Shown: positions 35,556 to 44,895 of the stretch, piece after piece
Layout of the letters: every line of letters begins with the position of its first letter
Numbering within the stretch: position 1 is the first letter of the stretch
Assembly (NCBI RefSeq): GCF_003989665.1
Contig: NZ_RZIJ01000004.1
Coordinates: 124,001-188,000, forward strand
Length of the DNA: 64,000 nt
Source: Azospirillum doebereinerae
GTDB lineage: Bacteria > Pseudomonadota > Alphaproteobacteria > Azospirillales > Azospirillaceae
Reading direction: 5' to 3'
Translations under genes and position numbers: made by a program
The notes under the pieces: model-generated
The model's input: only the letters and a program-made list of their open reading frames with translations
The model's database searches: none
What the model was told of the DNA's origin: nothing

Positions 35556-36488
35556 ATGTGGAACTACACCGACAAGGTCAAGGAACACTTCTTCAACCCG
35601 AAGAATTCCGGCGTGCTGGACACGGCCAACGCGGTGGGCGAGGTCGGCTCCATCACCTGCGGCGACGCGCTGCGCCTGATGCTGAAGGTCGATCCCGACA
35701 CCCAGATCATCCAGGACGCCAAGTTCCAGACCTTCGGCTGCGGCTCGGCCATCGCCTCCTCCTCGGCGCTGACCGAGATGATCATCGGCAAGACGGTGGA
35801 CGAGGCGCTGGTCCTGACCAACCGCGACATCGCCGACTACCTCGGCGGGCTGCCGCCGGAGAAGATGCACTGCTCGGTCATGGGCGCCGAGGCGCTCCGC
35901 GCCGCCATCGCCAACTACAAGGGCGAGGCGTGGGAGGACGACCACGAGGAAGGCGAACTGGTCTGCAAGTGCTTCGGCATCGACGCCGCGATGATCGAGC
36001 GCGCGGTGACGGTGAACGGCCTGACCTCGCTGGAGGAGGTCACCCACTACACCAAGGCCGGCGGCTCCTGCCAGACCTGCCACGAGAAGATCGAGGAGGT
36101 GCTGGAGGCCGTGATGGCCAAGACCGGAATCCTCAAGCCCGCCGCCAAGCATTCGCCCACCGGCGTGGTCGGGCTCGACGCCATCCAGCCGCTCGCCGCC
36201 AAGCCGGCCGAGCCGGCGGCGGCCGCGTCGAAGCTGACCAACGTGCAGCGCATGCAGGCGATCATGGGCGCCATCGAGGCGATGCGTCCGCAGATCCAGC
36301 GCGACGGCGGCGACGTGGAGCTGGTGGACATCGACGGCAAGGACATCTACGTGCGGCTGACCGGCGCCTGCTCGGGCTGCTCGCAATCGGCCGGCACCAT
36401 GATGGGCGTGCAGATGAAGCTGGTCGAGACGCTCGGCGAGTTCGTCCGCGTCAAGCCGGCCTCCCTGATGCCCGCCCACGCGAACTGA
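35556..36488 (+). CDS. nifU: Fe-S scaffold protein NifU
   Basis: 310 residues in three domains. The IscU domain has Cys35, Cys62 and Cys106; the central [2Fe-2S] domain has Cys137, Cys139, Cys172 and Cys175; the C-terminal Nfu domain has CSGCSQ. It assembles clusters from Fe and the sulfur delivered by NifS and passes them to NifH and NifB. It begins 42 nt after the iscA-like gene and ends 14 nt before nifS. Confidence 0.98.
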   Translation: MWNYTDKVKEHFFNPKNSGVLDTANAVGEVGSITCGDALRLMLKVDPDTQIIQDAKFQTFGCGSAIASSSALTEMIIGKTVDEALVLTNRDIADYLGGLPPEKMHCSVMGAEALRAAIANYKGEAWEDDHEEGELVCKCFGIDAAMIERAVTVNGLTSLEEVTHYTKAGGSCQTCHEKIEEVLEAVMAKTGILKPAAKHSPTGVVGLDAIQPLAAKPAEPAAAASKLTNVQRMQAIMGAIEAMRPQIQRDGGDVELVDIDGKDIYVRLTGACSGCSQSAGTMMGVQMKLVETLGEFVRVKPASLMPAHAN

Positions 36489-36502
36489 GGGGAACGACAG
36501 CC

Positions 36503-37717
36503 ATGACCATCCCCAACAGCGGCGTCTACCTCGACAACAACGCGACGACCCGCGTCGATCCCGAGGTTCTGACCGAGATGCTGCCGCTCTTCACCGAGCA
36601 TTTCGGCAACCCGTCCTCGATGCACGCCTTTGGCGCCGCGGTCGGCGGCAAGATCGAATGGGCGCGCAAGCAGGTCCAGGCGCTGCTCGGCGCCGGCTAC
36701 GACAGCGAGATCGTCTTCACCTCCGGCGGCACGGAAAGCGACAACACCGCGATCCTCTCGACCATCGAGGCCTACCCGAAGAAGAAGGAGATCGTCACCA
36801 GCGTGGTCGAGCACCCCGCCGTGCTGGCGCTCTGCGATTACCTGGAAAAGAAGCGCGACTACAAAATCCACCGCATCGGCGTGGACAGCAAGGGCAACCT
36901 CGACATGGACGCCTACAAGGCGGCGCTGTCGGACCGGGTCGCCATCGTGTCGATCATGTGGGCCAACAACGAGACCGGGACGATCTTCCCGATCGAGGAG
37001 CTGGCCCAACTCGCCAAGGCGGTCGGCGCGATCTTCCACACCGACGCGGTGCAGGCGGTCGGCAAGATCCCGATGAAGCTCGCCGACAGCGCGGTCGACC
37101 TGCTGTCGCTGTCCGGCCACAAGCTGCACGCCCCCAAGGGCATCGGCGCGCTCTACGTCAAGCGCGGCCTGCGCTTCCGCCCGATGATGCGCGGCGGCCA
37201 CCAGGAACGCTCGCGCCGCGCCGGAACCGAGAACGCCCCGGCCATCGTGGGCCTGGGCGCCGCCGCTCACCTCGCTTTGACCCACATGGCCGAGGAGAAC
37301 ACGCGGGTGAAGGCCCAGCGCGACCGGCTGGAGCAGGCGATCCTCGCTGCCGTGCCGTCCTGCTTCGTCACCGGCAACCCAGACAACCGGCTGCCCAACA
37401 CCTGCAACGTCGCCTTCGAGTACATCGAGGGCGAGGCGATCCTCCTCCTCCTGAACGAGCAGGGCATCGCCGCGTCCTCGGGGTCGGCCTGCACGTCCGG
37501 CTCGCTGGAGCCCAGCCACGTCATGCGCGCCATGGGGGTTCCCTACACGGCGGCGCACGGGGCGACGCGCTTCTCGCTGTCGCGCGACACCACCGACGCG
37601 GAGATCGACCACGTCATCGCGGTCGTCCCCGGCATCATCGCCAAGCTGCGCAGCCTGTCGCCCTATTGGGAGCAGAGCGCCGGCAAGGCCAAGGACTTCG
37701 CGCCCGTTTATTCCTAA
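36503..37717 (+). CDS. nifS: Cysteine desulfurase NifS
   Basis: 404 residues. PLP lysine Lys207 (SGHKLHAPKG) and catalytic Cys330 (SSGSACTSGS) are in place. It gives sulfur from cysteine to NifU. It is the canonical NifS, adjacent to nifU; the copy at 14757 in the nifB operon shares the layout but differs around the catalytic Cys (GAACSSGG). A large hairpin follows the stop. Confidence 0.98.
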   Translation: MTIPNSGVYLDNNATTRVDPEVLTEMLPLFTEHFGNPSSMHAFGAAVGGKIEWARKQVQALLGAGYDSEIVFTSGGTESDNTAILSTIEAYPKKKEIVTSVVEHPAVLALCDYLEKKRDYKIHRIGVDSKGNLDMDAYKAALSDRVAIVSIMWANNETGTIFPIEELAQLAKAVGAIFHTDAVQAVGKIPMKLADSAVDLLSLSGHKLHAPKGIGALYVKRGLRFRPMMRGGHQERSRRAGTENAPAIVGLGAAAHLALTHMAEENTRVKAQRDRLEQAILAAVPSCFVTGNPDNRLPNTCNVAFEYIEGEAILLLLNEQGIAASSGSACTSGSLEPSHVMRAMGVPYTAAHGATRFSLSRDTTDAEIDHVIAVVPGIIAKLRSLSPYWEQSAGKAKDFAPVYS

Positions 37718-37727
37718 CACCGGAATC

Positions 37728-37803
37728 GCAGACCGGGTCGGGGGTCCGTCCCGACACCCCGCCCGACGACACCCCGTCGGGGCGGGCTCCCGGCCCGGTC
37801 TGC
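37728..37803. terminator. Large hairpin after nifS
   Basis: GCAGACCGGG (37728-37737) pairs exactly with CCCGGTCTGC (37794-37803). Inside, CCCGCCCGACG and CGTCGGGGCGGG form a second stem. There is no U-tract. It could terminate or process the transcript between nifS and nifV. Confidence 0.6.
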
Positions 37804-37838
37804 GACACCAAGGTCGAGGGGGCATGTCCATCCACCAT

Positions 37839-37940
37839 GCCCCCTCCCTAACCCTCCCCCGCCGTTGGCGGTGGAGGGAACTCCGTCGCCTTCCCCAAGG
37901 CCCCCTCTCCCGCGACGCGGGGGAGGGTCGGGGAGGGGGC
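37839..37940. repeat. GC-rich palindromic intergenic repeat, copy 4
   Basis: Starts G-C5-TCCCTAACCCTCCCCCG and ends GGGTCGGGGAGGGGGC, with the left inner hairpin altered (CCGTTGGCGGTGG). It lies just downstream of the nifS hairpin, and is followed by a tandem repeat of GCAAACGGTCTCCCC (two units) before nifV. Confidence 0.8.
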
Positions 37941-37984
37941 AAACGGTCTCCCCGCAAACGGTCTCCCCATTGGGAAGGCATCCC

Positions 37985-39130
37985 ATGAAGCCGCTGGCCA
38001 TCATCAACGACACAACGCTGCGCGACGGCGAACAGACCGCCGGGGTGGCCTTCACGCTCGACGAGAAGATCGCCATCGCCCGCGCGCTCGATGCCGCCGG
38101 CGTGCCGGAGCAGGAGATCGGCATCCCCGCCATGGGCGAGGAGGAGCGCGAGGGCATCCGCGCCGTGGCCGCGCTCGGCCTCAAGGGCCGGCTGATGGTG
38201 TGGTGCCGCATGCACGACACCGACCTGAAGGCGGCGCTGTCCTGCGGCGTCGGCTTCGTCAACCTGTCCATGCCGGTCTCCGACATCCACATCACCAGGA
38301 AGCTCAAGCGCAGCCGCGCCTGGGCCTTGTCGGAGATCGAGCGCAAGGTCAAACAGGCCCGCGACCACGGGCTGGAGGTCAGCGTCGGCGGCGAGGATTC
38401 CTCCCGCGCCGACATGGATTTCCTGGTCGCCGCCGTCACCGTGGCGCAACAGGCCGGTGCCCGCCGCTTCCGCTTCGCCGATACACTCGGCGTGCTCGAC
38501 CCCTTCCAGACGCGCGCCTGCATCGAGCGGCTGCGCCGGGCCACCGACCTGGAGATCGAGATCCACGCCCACGACGACCTCGGCCTCGCCAACGCCAACT
38601 CGCTGGCCGCCGTGCTGGGCGGCGCCACCCACGTCAACACCACGGTGAACGGCCTGGGCGAGCGCGCCGGCAACGCGCCGCTGGAGGAGGTCGTGGTCTC
38701 CCTCAAGCACCTCTACGGCATCGACAGCGGGGTGGACACGCGTTCGCTCGCCGGCATCTCCGCCCTGGTGGAGCGCGCCTCCAACCGGCCGGTGGCGGTG
38801 AACAAGTCGATCGTCGGCGACGCGGTCTTCACCCACGAGGCCGGCATCCACGTCGACGGGCTGCTGCGCGACCGCGCCACCTACCAGAATTTCGACCCGG
38901 CCGAGGTCGGGCGCGAGCATCGGATCGTGCTGGGCAAGCATTCCGGCACGGCGGCGGTGAAGATGGCCTATGACGGGCTGGGTCTGGCCTGCGACGACGC
39001 CGTCGCCCAGGCCGTACTGCCCCAAGTCCGCGCGCTCGCCACCCGCGCCAAGCGCGCGCCCACCCCGGACGAGCTGCGCGCCTTCCACGCCGCGCTCCAC
39101 CCAGTCTCGCTCCACACGGCCGCGCACTGA
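37985..39130 (+). CDS. nifV: Homocitrate synthase NifV
   Basis: 381 residues, alpha-isopropylmalate synthase family. The metal site motifs [27 protein letters not shown] and the Gly-rich [12 protein letters not shown] are clear. It condenses acetyl-CoA and 2-oxoglutarate to R-homocitrate, the organic ligand of FeMo-co. The ATG at 37985 is chosen because the upstream open frame lies in the repeat. Confidence 0.96.
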   Translation: MKPLAIINDTTLRDGEQTAGVAFTLDEKIAIARALDAAGVPEQEIGIPAMGEEEREGIRAVAALGLKGRLMVWCRMHDTDLKAALSCGVGFVNLSMPVSDIHITRKLKRSRAWALSEIERKVKQARDHGLEVSVGGEDSSRADMDFLVAAVTVAQQAGARRFRFADTLGVLDPFQTRACIERLRRATDLEIEIHAHDDLGLANANSLAAVLGGATHVNTTVNGLGERAGNAPLEEVVVSLKHLYGIDSGVDTRSLAGISALVERASNRPVAVNKSIVGDAVFTHEAGIHVDGLLRDRATYQNFDPAEVGREHRIVLGKHSGTAAVKMAYDGLGLACDDAVAQAVLPQVRALATRAKRAPTPDELRAFHAALHPVSLHTAAH

Positions 39131-39162
39131 CGCCGCCGATGCGATTCGATGAGGGAACGCCC

Positions 39163-40011
39163 ATGGCCGCCATCGACGCCGACCAATCAGACCGTCCGGC
39201 TCGCCACCCCGGCATCCTGGCCCTGCTGCGCGAGGACGTCGCCTGCGTCTTCGACCGTGATCCGGCGGCGCGCAACCTGCTGGACGTGCTGACCTGCTAT
39301 CCGGGCATCCACGCGCTGGCGACGCACCGGCTCGCCAACGCGGCGTGGCGGCGCGGCCTGCGCTGGCCGGCGCGCTTCCTGTCCTATCTGGGGCGCTGGG
39401 CGACCAACATCGACATCCACCCCGGCGCCACCATCGGCCGCCGCTTCTTCATCGACCACGGGGCCGGCGTCGTCATCGGCGAGACGGCGGAGATCGGCGA
39501 CGACGTGACGCTCTACCACGGGGTGACGCTGGGCGGCACCTCCTGGACCAAGGGCAAGCGCCACCCGACGCTGCTGGACGGCGTGCTGGTCGGGGCCGGC
39601 GCCAAGATCCTGGGGCCGATCACGGTCGGGGCCAACGCGCGGGTCGGCGCCAACTCGGTCGTCACCAAGAGCGTGCCCGGCGGCATGACCGTGGTCGGCA
39701 TCCCCGGCCGCATCGTCCAGCCCGAGACCCAGCGGCGCTTGAGCGCCCACGGGATCGACCTGGAGCATCACCTGATGCCCGACCCGGTCGGCAAGGCGAT
39801 CGCCTGCCTGATCGACCACATCAACCGCATCGAGGCGCGGCTCGAAGCCCACACCGCGTCCGAACGGACCATCGCCGAGCTGGCCCGCCCGCCGCTGTCG
39901 GATCTCCGCTTGGCGGACATCCGCCTGGACGGCGTGGCTTGCCAGTCCTGCGGCGACCTTTGCGACCAGGAGGGCTGCGCGCCCTCCCCTTCCACCCAGC
40001 AGCAGGCTTGA
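39163..40011 (+). CDS. cysE: Serine O-acetyltransferase, nif-linked CysE (NifP-like)
   Basis: 282 residues. The left-handed beta-helix hexapeptide repeats run from [20 protein letters not shown] to [14 protein letters not shown]; the catalytic His lies in IDHGAG and LYHGVTLGG. It makes O-acetylserine for cysteine, the sulfur source for NifS. A 60-residue C-terminal extension ends in [13 protein letters not shown], four Cys not needed for catalysis. The start at 39163 has GAGGGA 6 nt upstream. Confidence 0.92.
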   Translation: MAAIDADQSDRPARHPGILALLREDVACVFDRDPAARNLLDVLTCYPGIHALATHRLANAAWRRGLRWPARFLSYLGRWATNIDIHPGATIGRRFFIDHGAGVVIGETAEIGDDVTLYHGVTLGGTSWTKGKRHPTLLDGVLVGAGAKILGPITVGANARVGANSVVTKSVPGGMTVVGIPGRIVQPETQRRLSAHGIDLEHHLMPDPVGKAIACLIDHINRIEARLEAHTASERTIAELARPPLSDLRLADIRLDGVACQSCGDLCDQEGCAPSPSTQQQA

Positions 40012-40024
40012 GGAGTTTCCGACG

Positions 40025-40357
40025 ATGAGCGATTTCACCGACGATCTGGACGATCTGGAGACGGCGGAAGACTTCCTGCGCTTCTTCCAGGTCGGCTACG
40101 ACCAGCGCGTGGTCAACGTGAACCGCCTGCACATCCTGCAACGCTTCCACGACTATTTGTCGGCCGACACCGGGCTGGAGGGGCTGGACGACGAGGGCAC
40201 GGCGACCCGCTACCGCGTGCATCTGGAGCGCGCCTATCAGGATTTCGTGCTGTCCAACGCCATCGCCGAAAAGACCTTCAAGGTCCACAAGGACGAAGCC
40301 CGCAAGATGGCCGACCGCTTCGTGCCGCTGGACAGCCTGCTGGGATCGCCGGTGTAA
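40025..40357 (+). CDS. nifW: NifW, nitrogenase-stabilising protein
   Basis: 110 residues, acidic start (DDLDDLETAEDFLRFFQVGYD) and the block VVNVNRLHILQRFHDYL typical of NifW. It helps MoFe protein maturation and protects it from oxygen. It starts 13 nt after the cysE-like gene and ends the nifUSV unit. Confidence 0.93.
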   Translation: MSDFTDDLDDLETAEDFLRFFQVGYDQRVVNVNRLHILQRFHDYLSADTGLEGLDDEGTATRYRVHLERAYQDFVLSNAIAEKTFKVHKDEARKMADRFVPLDSLLGSPV

Positions 40358-40471
40358 CCTTCATGTCCTCCACGACACCGGAATGGAATATTTTAGCAAT
40401 ATCCCACTGAAATGGTCATGTTAGTCCTACGGGGGTATGGCGCCTCACCGTGACGGCGCCCCCTCCGATGG
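40358..40471. other. Spacer after nifW
   Basis: A local AT-rich segment with an imperfect inverted repeat GGAATATT/CAATATCC (about 40383-40404) and a GGCGCC hairpin near 40440-40461. No full sigma-54 core (the nearest GG-to-GC spacing is 9). Probably the promoter of the next gene. Confidence 0.35.
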
Positions 40472-41080
40472 ATGGACCAACCGATGCCGCGCATTCGCAC
40501 GTTCGATGCCTTGAAAACCCTGCTCGGTCCGGTCGGGACGGGGCGGTCCGAGGAGCGGCACCGGGTGTTCTGCTGGTCCGCCAGCAGCGGCGTCTGGGAT
40601 CCCGCCACCTTCCTGTGCTGGCAATGCGTCCAGCAATATCAGGCGGCGCCGAGCAAGCGGAAAGCCATCTTCATCTACGACACCTTCCTGACCGCGAAGT
40701 CCGGCACCGCCGACGAGTTCAGCGCGGCCAGCGACGTCCTCGGCACCATCAACCTGGGCGGCTCCGGCGACGGCGTCGCCAACCCGGCCAAGGCCCTGAA
40801 GGACGACATCGCCAACATCAAGAAGGTGAAGACCTGGTGGGGCAAGATCAACAACACCGGGCTGGTCGACCGCTACAAGAATCCCACCGCCGATTTCCTC
40901 GACGGCCTGGAACGCATGCTGTCCCTGTCGATCACGGATCTTCTCAAGCCCGAATCGGGATACAACTCGGACAATACCTACCGTTACGACGGCAAATTCT
41001 CCAAGAACATCGCGTCGTCCCGCAAGTCGCTGACCGACGCCTCCTTCAGCCCGGACGCCGCCGGGCTGTGGGGAGGCTGA
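40472..41080 (+). CDS. Unknown protein with possible RGS-like segment
   Basis: 202 soluble residues. FLCWQCVQQYQAAPSKRKAIF followed by IYDTFLTAKSG resembles the RGS-domain pattern (L-FW---E-Y ... A--IY--FL), which is a visual similarity only. The second half is polar with KIKKVKTWWGKINNTG-type basic/aromatic residues. It follows nifW on the same strand after 114 nt, and precedes convergent genes. It may be nif-linked or merely adjacent. Confidence 0.65.
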   Translation: MDQPMPRIRTFDALKTLLGPVGTGRSEERHRVFCWSASSGVWDPATFLCWQCVQQYQAAPSKRKAIFIYDTFLTAKSGTADEFSAASDVLGTINLGGSGDGVANPAKALKDDIANIKKVKTWWGKINNTGLVDRYKNPTADFLDGLERMLSLSITDLLKPESGYNSDNTYRYDGKFSKNIASSRKSLTDASFSPDAAGLWGG

Positions 41081-41096
41081 CGGTCCGCGCGGATCC

Positions 41097-41396
41097 TCAG
41101 TGGATTTTGCGCTCGTTGCCGGTGTCGCGGCGGTAGACGTGGACGTGGTAGGCCGCCATCGGGTTGTCGTCCAGATAGGTCAGCAGCGCGCTCTCCGTCT
41201 TCGGGGAGGCGTTGCGGATCAGCACCTGCCACGCCGGCTCCATGGTCGCCCGCTGGGTCTCGTCGTGGGGCAGCATGATGAAGCCGGCCCATTCGGGCTC
41301 GAAATCCGCCAGATAGCTCTTGGCGTAGTGCTGCATCATCGTCGCGTCGTTGACGTTGACGCTCTCCTTGTTCTCGAAGCAAACGCGCAGGTCCAT
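41097..41396 (-). CDS. Small unknown protein
   Basis: 99 residues with GAGGAG 7 nt before the ATG. The sequence (DLRVCFENKESVNVNDATMM, later WAGFIMLPHDETQRA and AAYHVHVYRRDTGN) shows no signal or membrane segment and one Cys. I do not recognise it. It is convergent with the preceding gene, 16 nt between stops. The upstream open frame to 41573 has no ribosome site and is ignored. Confidence 0.65.
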   Translation of the reverse strand: MDLRVCFENKESVNVNDATMMQHYAKSYLADFEPEWAGFIMLPHDETQRATMEPAWQVLIRNASPKTESALLTYLDDNPMAAYHVHVYRRDTGNERKIH

Positions 41397-41616
41397 GGCC
41401 GGTCTCCTCAAAAAGAAGGGGTCGGGTGATTCGGGCGGGCGGCAAGCGCACCCTGCTCCGGAAACAGCGCTAACGCTGAGATGGTACGCCCCACCCCCCA
41501 ACGGCAAGGCCTGATCGCCCGTACGCCCCTGCTCTTGGTCATAGGGACGCGAATCTTCCTGTGCGCGCGCCATGTCCAGCCTGTAGAATCACAGTGATAT
41601 CCAGCAGGCATCCGTA

Positions 41617-42048
41617 ATGAACGACGATCCGCCCACCCCCGCTCCCCAGCCACGCATCCTGATCGTCGAGGACGAAAGCCTCGCCGCGATGGCGTTGGAG
41701 GAGATTCTGGGCATGCTGGGTTACAGCGTCTGCGAGATCGCCGACAACGCCGACGACGCCGTCGCGGCGGCCGAGCGCCACCGGCCCGACATCGTGCTGA
41801 TGGACATCCGGCTGCACGGTTCCAAGGACGGCATCGAAGCGGCGGCGGCGATCCACGCGCGGTTCGGCATCCGCTGCGTCTTCATGTCGGCCTTCGGCGA
41901 CCCGGACACCCGCCGCCGCGCCGAGGACTGCCATCCCTTCGGCTTCCTGAAGAAGCCCTATTTCCCCAACCAGCTCGACCGCGTCCTGGCCGACGCGGTG
42001 CGCCAACTGGCGCACGCCGCCGAGACACCGGAACCGACCCCTCCGTAA
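41617..42048 (+). CDS. Single-domain response regulator
   Basis: 143 residues, a receiver domain alone. Acidic pair ED near residue 18-19, phospho-Asp in DIVLMDIRL, Ser/Thr in VFMSAFGD, and Lys in GFLKKPYF. Without an output domain it probably relays phosphate or docks on a partner. A Pro-rich short tail follows. Its partner kinase is not obvious; the hybrid kinase at 46121-49084 is a candidate only by proximity. Confidence 0.88.
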   Translation: MNDDPPTPAPQPRILIVEDESLAAMALEEILGMLGYSVCEIADNADDAVAAAERHRPDIVLMDIRLHGSKDGIEAAAAIHARFGIRCVFMSAFGDPDTRRRAEDCHPFGFLKKPYFPNQLDRVLADAVRQLAHAAETPEPTPP

Positions 42049-42068
42049 TCACCAGCCCCCATAAGAAA

Positions 42069-42094
42069 AGCCCCTCCGCCGAAGCGAAGGGGCT
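42069..42094 (-). terminator. Terminator of fixABCX
   Basis: AGCCCCTCCGC and GCGAAGGGGCT form an 11-bp stem with one mismatch around CGAA. On the minus strand it is followed by CTTTTCTTAT, a U-tract, about 75 nt after the fixX stop. It can also stop the plus-strand receiver gene. Confidence 0.8.
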
Positions 42095-42170
42095 GATGAG
42101 TCGTTGGGGATCGGGAGAGGGACGGCGATGCGGGACCGCGAAGCCCCGCAACGCCCTCAGGGGAAATCCC

Positions 42171-42464
42171 TCACCCGAACTTATAACTGATGCCGTAACC
42201 GCCCCTTGGGTAGTCCCATTCGATGTTTCCGCTGTCCTGGCAGATCACACGGCAGGTGCCGCACTCCAGGCAGCCGTCCGTCGCCAGCGTCACGCCGCCC
42301 GCCTCGTTGGTCGAATAGCAGCCGGCCGGGCAGCAGACGGTGCAGGCCTTGCTGGTGCAGGCGGCGCAATGCGCCTCGTCCTTGATCCGGATATGCGGCC
42401 GGTTCTCGTCGACGATGTAGCGGTTCTGGTACAGCTTCTCTTCGATCTTCACCATCATGTTCAT
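42171..42464 (-). CDS. fixX: Ferredoxin-like protein FixX
   Basis: 97 residues. Cys motifs CTVCCPAGCY and CLECGTCRVIC, with ending GGYGISYKFG, are those of FixX. It carries low-potential electrons from the FixABC bifurcating complex to nitrogenase. Its ATG overlaps the fixC stop by 4 nt (ATGA). Confidence 0.95.
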   Translation of the reverse strand: MNMMVKIEEKLYQNRYIVDENRPHIRIKDEAHCAACTSKACTVCCPAGCYSTNEAGGVTLATDGCLECGTCRVICQDSGNIEWDYPRGGYGISYKFG

Positions 42465-43762
42465 CGCATCGCCCTCACCAGCTTGATTGCGTCACCGACC
42501 AGACCGAACACCGAGCGGCGCTTGACGAAGGCCTTCAGGATGTCCTTTTCCTTCGTCCGCTTGTCCACGCTGTCCACGGTGAACCAGTTGTGCGCCGCCT
42601 GCGTGATCTCGTCCGGGTAGGCGCCGAAGAACTGCTTGTTGGAATGCATGATCCCCGGCAGCTCGCGGTACTTCTTCAGGTCCTTGATGACGAAGCTCTC
42701 GTCGAGCTTCTTCTTGTAGGTGGCGAGGTTGCCGGCGCCGAAATCCTTGCCGGCGGCCTTCAGCTCGATCACCGTCTCCGCCGCCATCCGGCCCGACGCC
42801 ATGGCGAGGTTGGAGCCCTCGCGGTGGGCGGCGTTGTTGAAGTGGGCGGCGTCGCCGACCACCATCCAGCCGTCGCCGTAGAGCTGCGGGATCGCCTTGA
42901 AGCCGCCCTCCGGGATCATGTGGGCGCAGTATTCCTTCATCTCGGCGCCTTCGATCAGCGGCTTGATGACGGGGTGGTTCTTCAGGTCCTCCAGCATCTT
43001 GTAGGGCGGGCACTCGCCCTTCTTGAAGTCGGAGATCAGGCAGCCGATGCCGATCGTCAGCGATTCCTTGTTGGTGTACAGGAACGCGGTGCCGACCATG
43101 CCCTTGGTCACCTTGCCCATGATCTCGATGACGACGCCCTCGTCGTCCTTGATGCCGAATCGCTGCTGGATCAGTTCGGGGTCGATGAACAGGATCTCCT
43201 TGACCGCCAGCGCCACGTTCTCCGGTGCCGCTTCCTTCTGGAAGCCGGTGCGCTTGGCGAGCAGGGCGTTGACGCCGTCGGCCATGATGACGACGTCGGC
43301 GAGGATCTCGCCGCCCTCGCGGTCGGTGCGGACGCCGATCACCTTGCCCGACGCGTCGCGGATCAGCTCGGTCACCGTCGTCTCGCAGATCTGCAGGCCG
43401 CCGATGGCCCGGATCTTCTCCGAGAACCATTTGTCGATGTTGGCGCGGATGATGGTGTAGCGGTTCGGCGCGTCGGTGTTGTACGCCTCCGACCGGTAAT
43501 TCGTACCGATGTAATTGTCGTCGCCCAGCAGCCAGATGCGCTGTTCGATGATGTGACGCTCGGTCGGGCAATCGTCCCTGAAATCCGGGATGATCTTCTC
43601 AAGCTCGTGGGCGTACAGGATGCCGCCCTGGACGTTCTTGGCCCCCGGATACTCGCCGCGCTCCAGTTGAAGGACCTTCAACCCTTGCTTGGCGAGCGTG
43701 TAGGTGGCGGCGTTGCCGGACGGACCGGCACCGATGACGATGGCGTCGAACTTTTCGACCAT
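42461..43762 (-). CDS. fixC: FixC, FAD-dependent ETF:quinone oxidoreductase-like subunit
   Basis: 433 residues. N-terminal FAD site is IVIGAGPSGNAATYTLAKQG; the GDAAHFNNAAHREGSNLAM block is the second FAD motif. In FixABCX it takes the low-potential branch of electron bifurcation to FixX. It has an AAGGAG site and lies 28 nt after fixB. Confidence 0.96.
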   Translation of the reverse strand: MVEKFDAIVIGAGPSGNAATYTLAKQGLKVLQLERGEYPGAKNVQGGILYAHELEKIIPDFRDDCPTERHIIEQRIWLLGDDNYIGTNYRSEAYNTDAPNRYTIIRANIDKWFSEKIRAIGGLQICETTVTELIRDASGKVIGVRTDREGGEILADVVIMADGVNALLAKRTGFQKEAAPENVALAVKEILFIDPELIQQRFGIKDDEGVVIEIMGKVTKGMVGTAFLYTNKESLTIGIGCLISDFKKGECPPYKMLEDLKNHPVIKPLIEGAEMKEYCAHMIPEGGFKAIPQLYGDGWMVVGDAAHFNNAAHREGSNLAMASGRMAAETVIELKAAGKDFGAGNLATYKKKLDESFVIKDLKKYRELPGIMHSNKQFFGAYPDEITQAAHNWFTVDSVDKRTKEKDILKAFVKRRSVFGLVGDAIKLVRAMR

Positions 43763-43790
43763 GTCCTGAGGCTCCTTTCGCGTCCGGGGG

Positions 43791-44870
43791 TCAGCCGGCC
43801 ATCCGGTTGACCGACAGGCGGCGACCGAAGGCGTCGGTCAGCGCCGGGAGGATCGTCAGCGCGTCGCCGACCAGCCCCAGATGGGCGAAGTCGAAGATCG
43901 TCGCGTTGGGATCGGTGTTGATCGCCAGGATCAGGTCGGACTTCTCCATGCCGACGCGATGCTGGATGGCGCCGGAGATGCCGGCGGCGATGTAGAGCTT
44001 GGGGCGCACCGTCTTGCCGGTCTGCCCGACCTGCCGGTCGTTGCCGACCCAGCCGGCCTGGACCAGCGGGCGGGTTACCCCGACCTCGGCGCCCAGCACC
44101 TTGGCCAGATCGAAGACCAGTTTCAGGTTCTCCGGCTTGCCCAGCCCCTTGCCGCCCGACACGATGACGTCGGCAAACGCCAGCTGCGCCTCGTTCTGCT
44201 CGCGGTCGGCGATGAAGTTCAGCACCTTGGTGACGACGCTCTCCTCCTGGAGGTTGGGGAAGACCTCCTGGACGCGGCCGGTGCGGCTGTCGTCGCGCTC
44301 GGGCATCGCCATCACGCGGGGGCGCACGGTCGCCATCTGCGGCCGGTAGGCCAGCGTCTGGATGGTGCAGAGCAGCGTGCCGCCGAAGGTCGGGCGCGTC
44401 GCCGCCAGCGACCGGTTGTCCATGTAGATGTCCAGCTCGGTGCAGTCGGCGGTCAGGCCGGTGACCAGCGTGGTGGCGATGGCGCCGGCCAGATCCCGGC
44501 CCAGCGTGGTGGCGCCCAGCAGCACGATCTCCGGCTTGAAGGCGTTGACCACGTCGGTCATCACCCGGCAGTAGGGATCGGTGCGGTAGTCGGTCAGGAC
44601 CGGGTCGGTCACCTTGTAGACGATGTCGGCGCCGTAGCCGATGGCGTCGCCGCAGATGCGGTTCAGGTCGGGGCCCTCGGCGCCCAGCACCACGGCGCCG
44701 ACCTCGACGCCCAGCTTGTCGGCCAGCTTGCGGGCCTCGCCCAGCAGCTCCAGCGAGACGGAATGGACAACGCCGCGCTCCTGCTCGACGATCACCCAGA
44801 CGTTCTTGTAGACCTTGAGGTGTTCGGGAAGCTGGAACTTGCGGCCCTGGGGCTTGCTCGGTTCGCTCAT
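43791..44870 (-). CDS. fixB: FixB, ETF alpha-like subunit
   Basis: 359 residues. The C-terminal FAD domain has [36 protein letters not shown] and [20 protein letters not shown], the ETF-alpha signature. It binds the bifurcating flavin with FixA. A GGAGA site precedes the ATG, 25 nt from fixA. Confidence 0.96.
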   Translation of the reverse strand: MSEPSKPQGRKFQLPEHLKVYKNVWVIVEQERGVVHSVSLELLGEARKLADKLGVEVGAVVLGAEGPDLNRICGDAIGYGADIVYKVTDPVLTDYRTDPYCRVMTDVVNAFKPEIVLLGATTLGRDLAGAIATTLVTGLTADCTELDIYMDNRSLAATRPTFGGTLLCTIQTLAYRPQMATVRPRVMAMPERDDSRTGRVQEVFPNLQEESVVTKVLNFIADREQNEAQLAFADVIVSGGKGLGKPENLKLVFDLAKVLGAEVGVTRPLVQAGWVGNDRQVGQTGKTVRPKLYIAAGISGAIQHRVGMEKSDLILAINTDPNATIFDFAHLGLVGDALTILPALTDAFGRRLSVNRMAG

Positions 44871-44895
44871 CGTCGGGTCTCCGGCGGAAAGATCG

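Noticed and set aside
34812-36479. Open frame antisense to nifU joined to the helical-repeat gene
   Set aside because: The recognisable protein starts at 34811; the upstream part is the shadow of iscA and nifU.
36503-37717. Possible frameshift between nifU and nifS because one long frame covers both
   Set aside because: nifU and nifS use different frames with separate start signals; the long frame is the nifS frame read through nifU antisense-like sequence.
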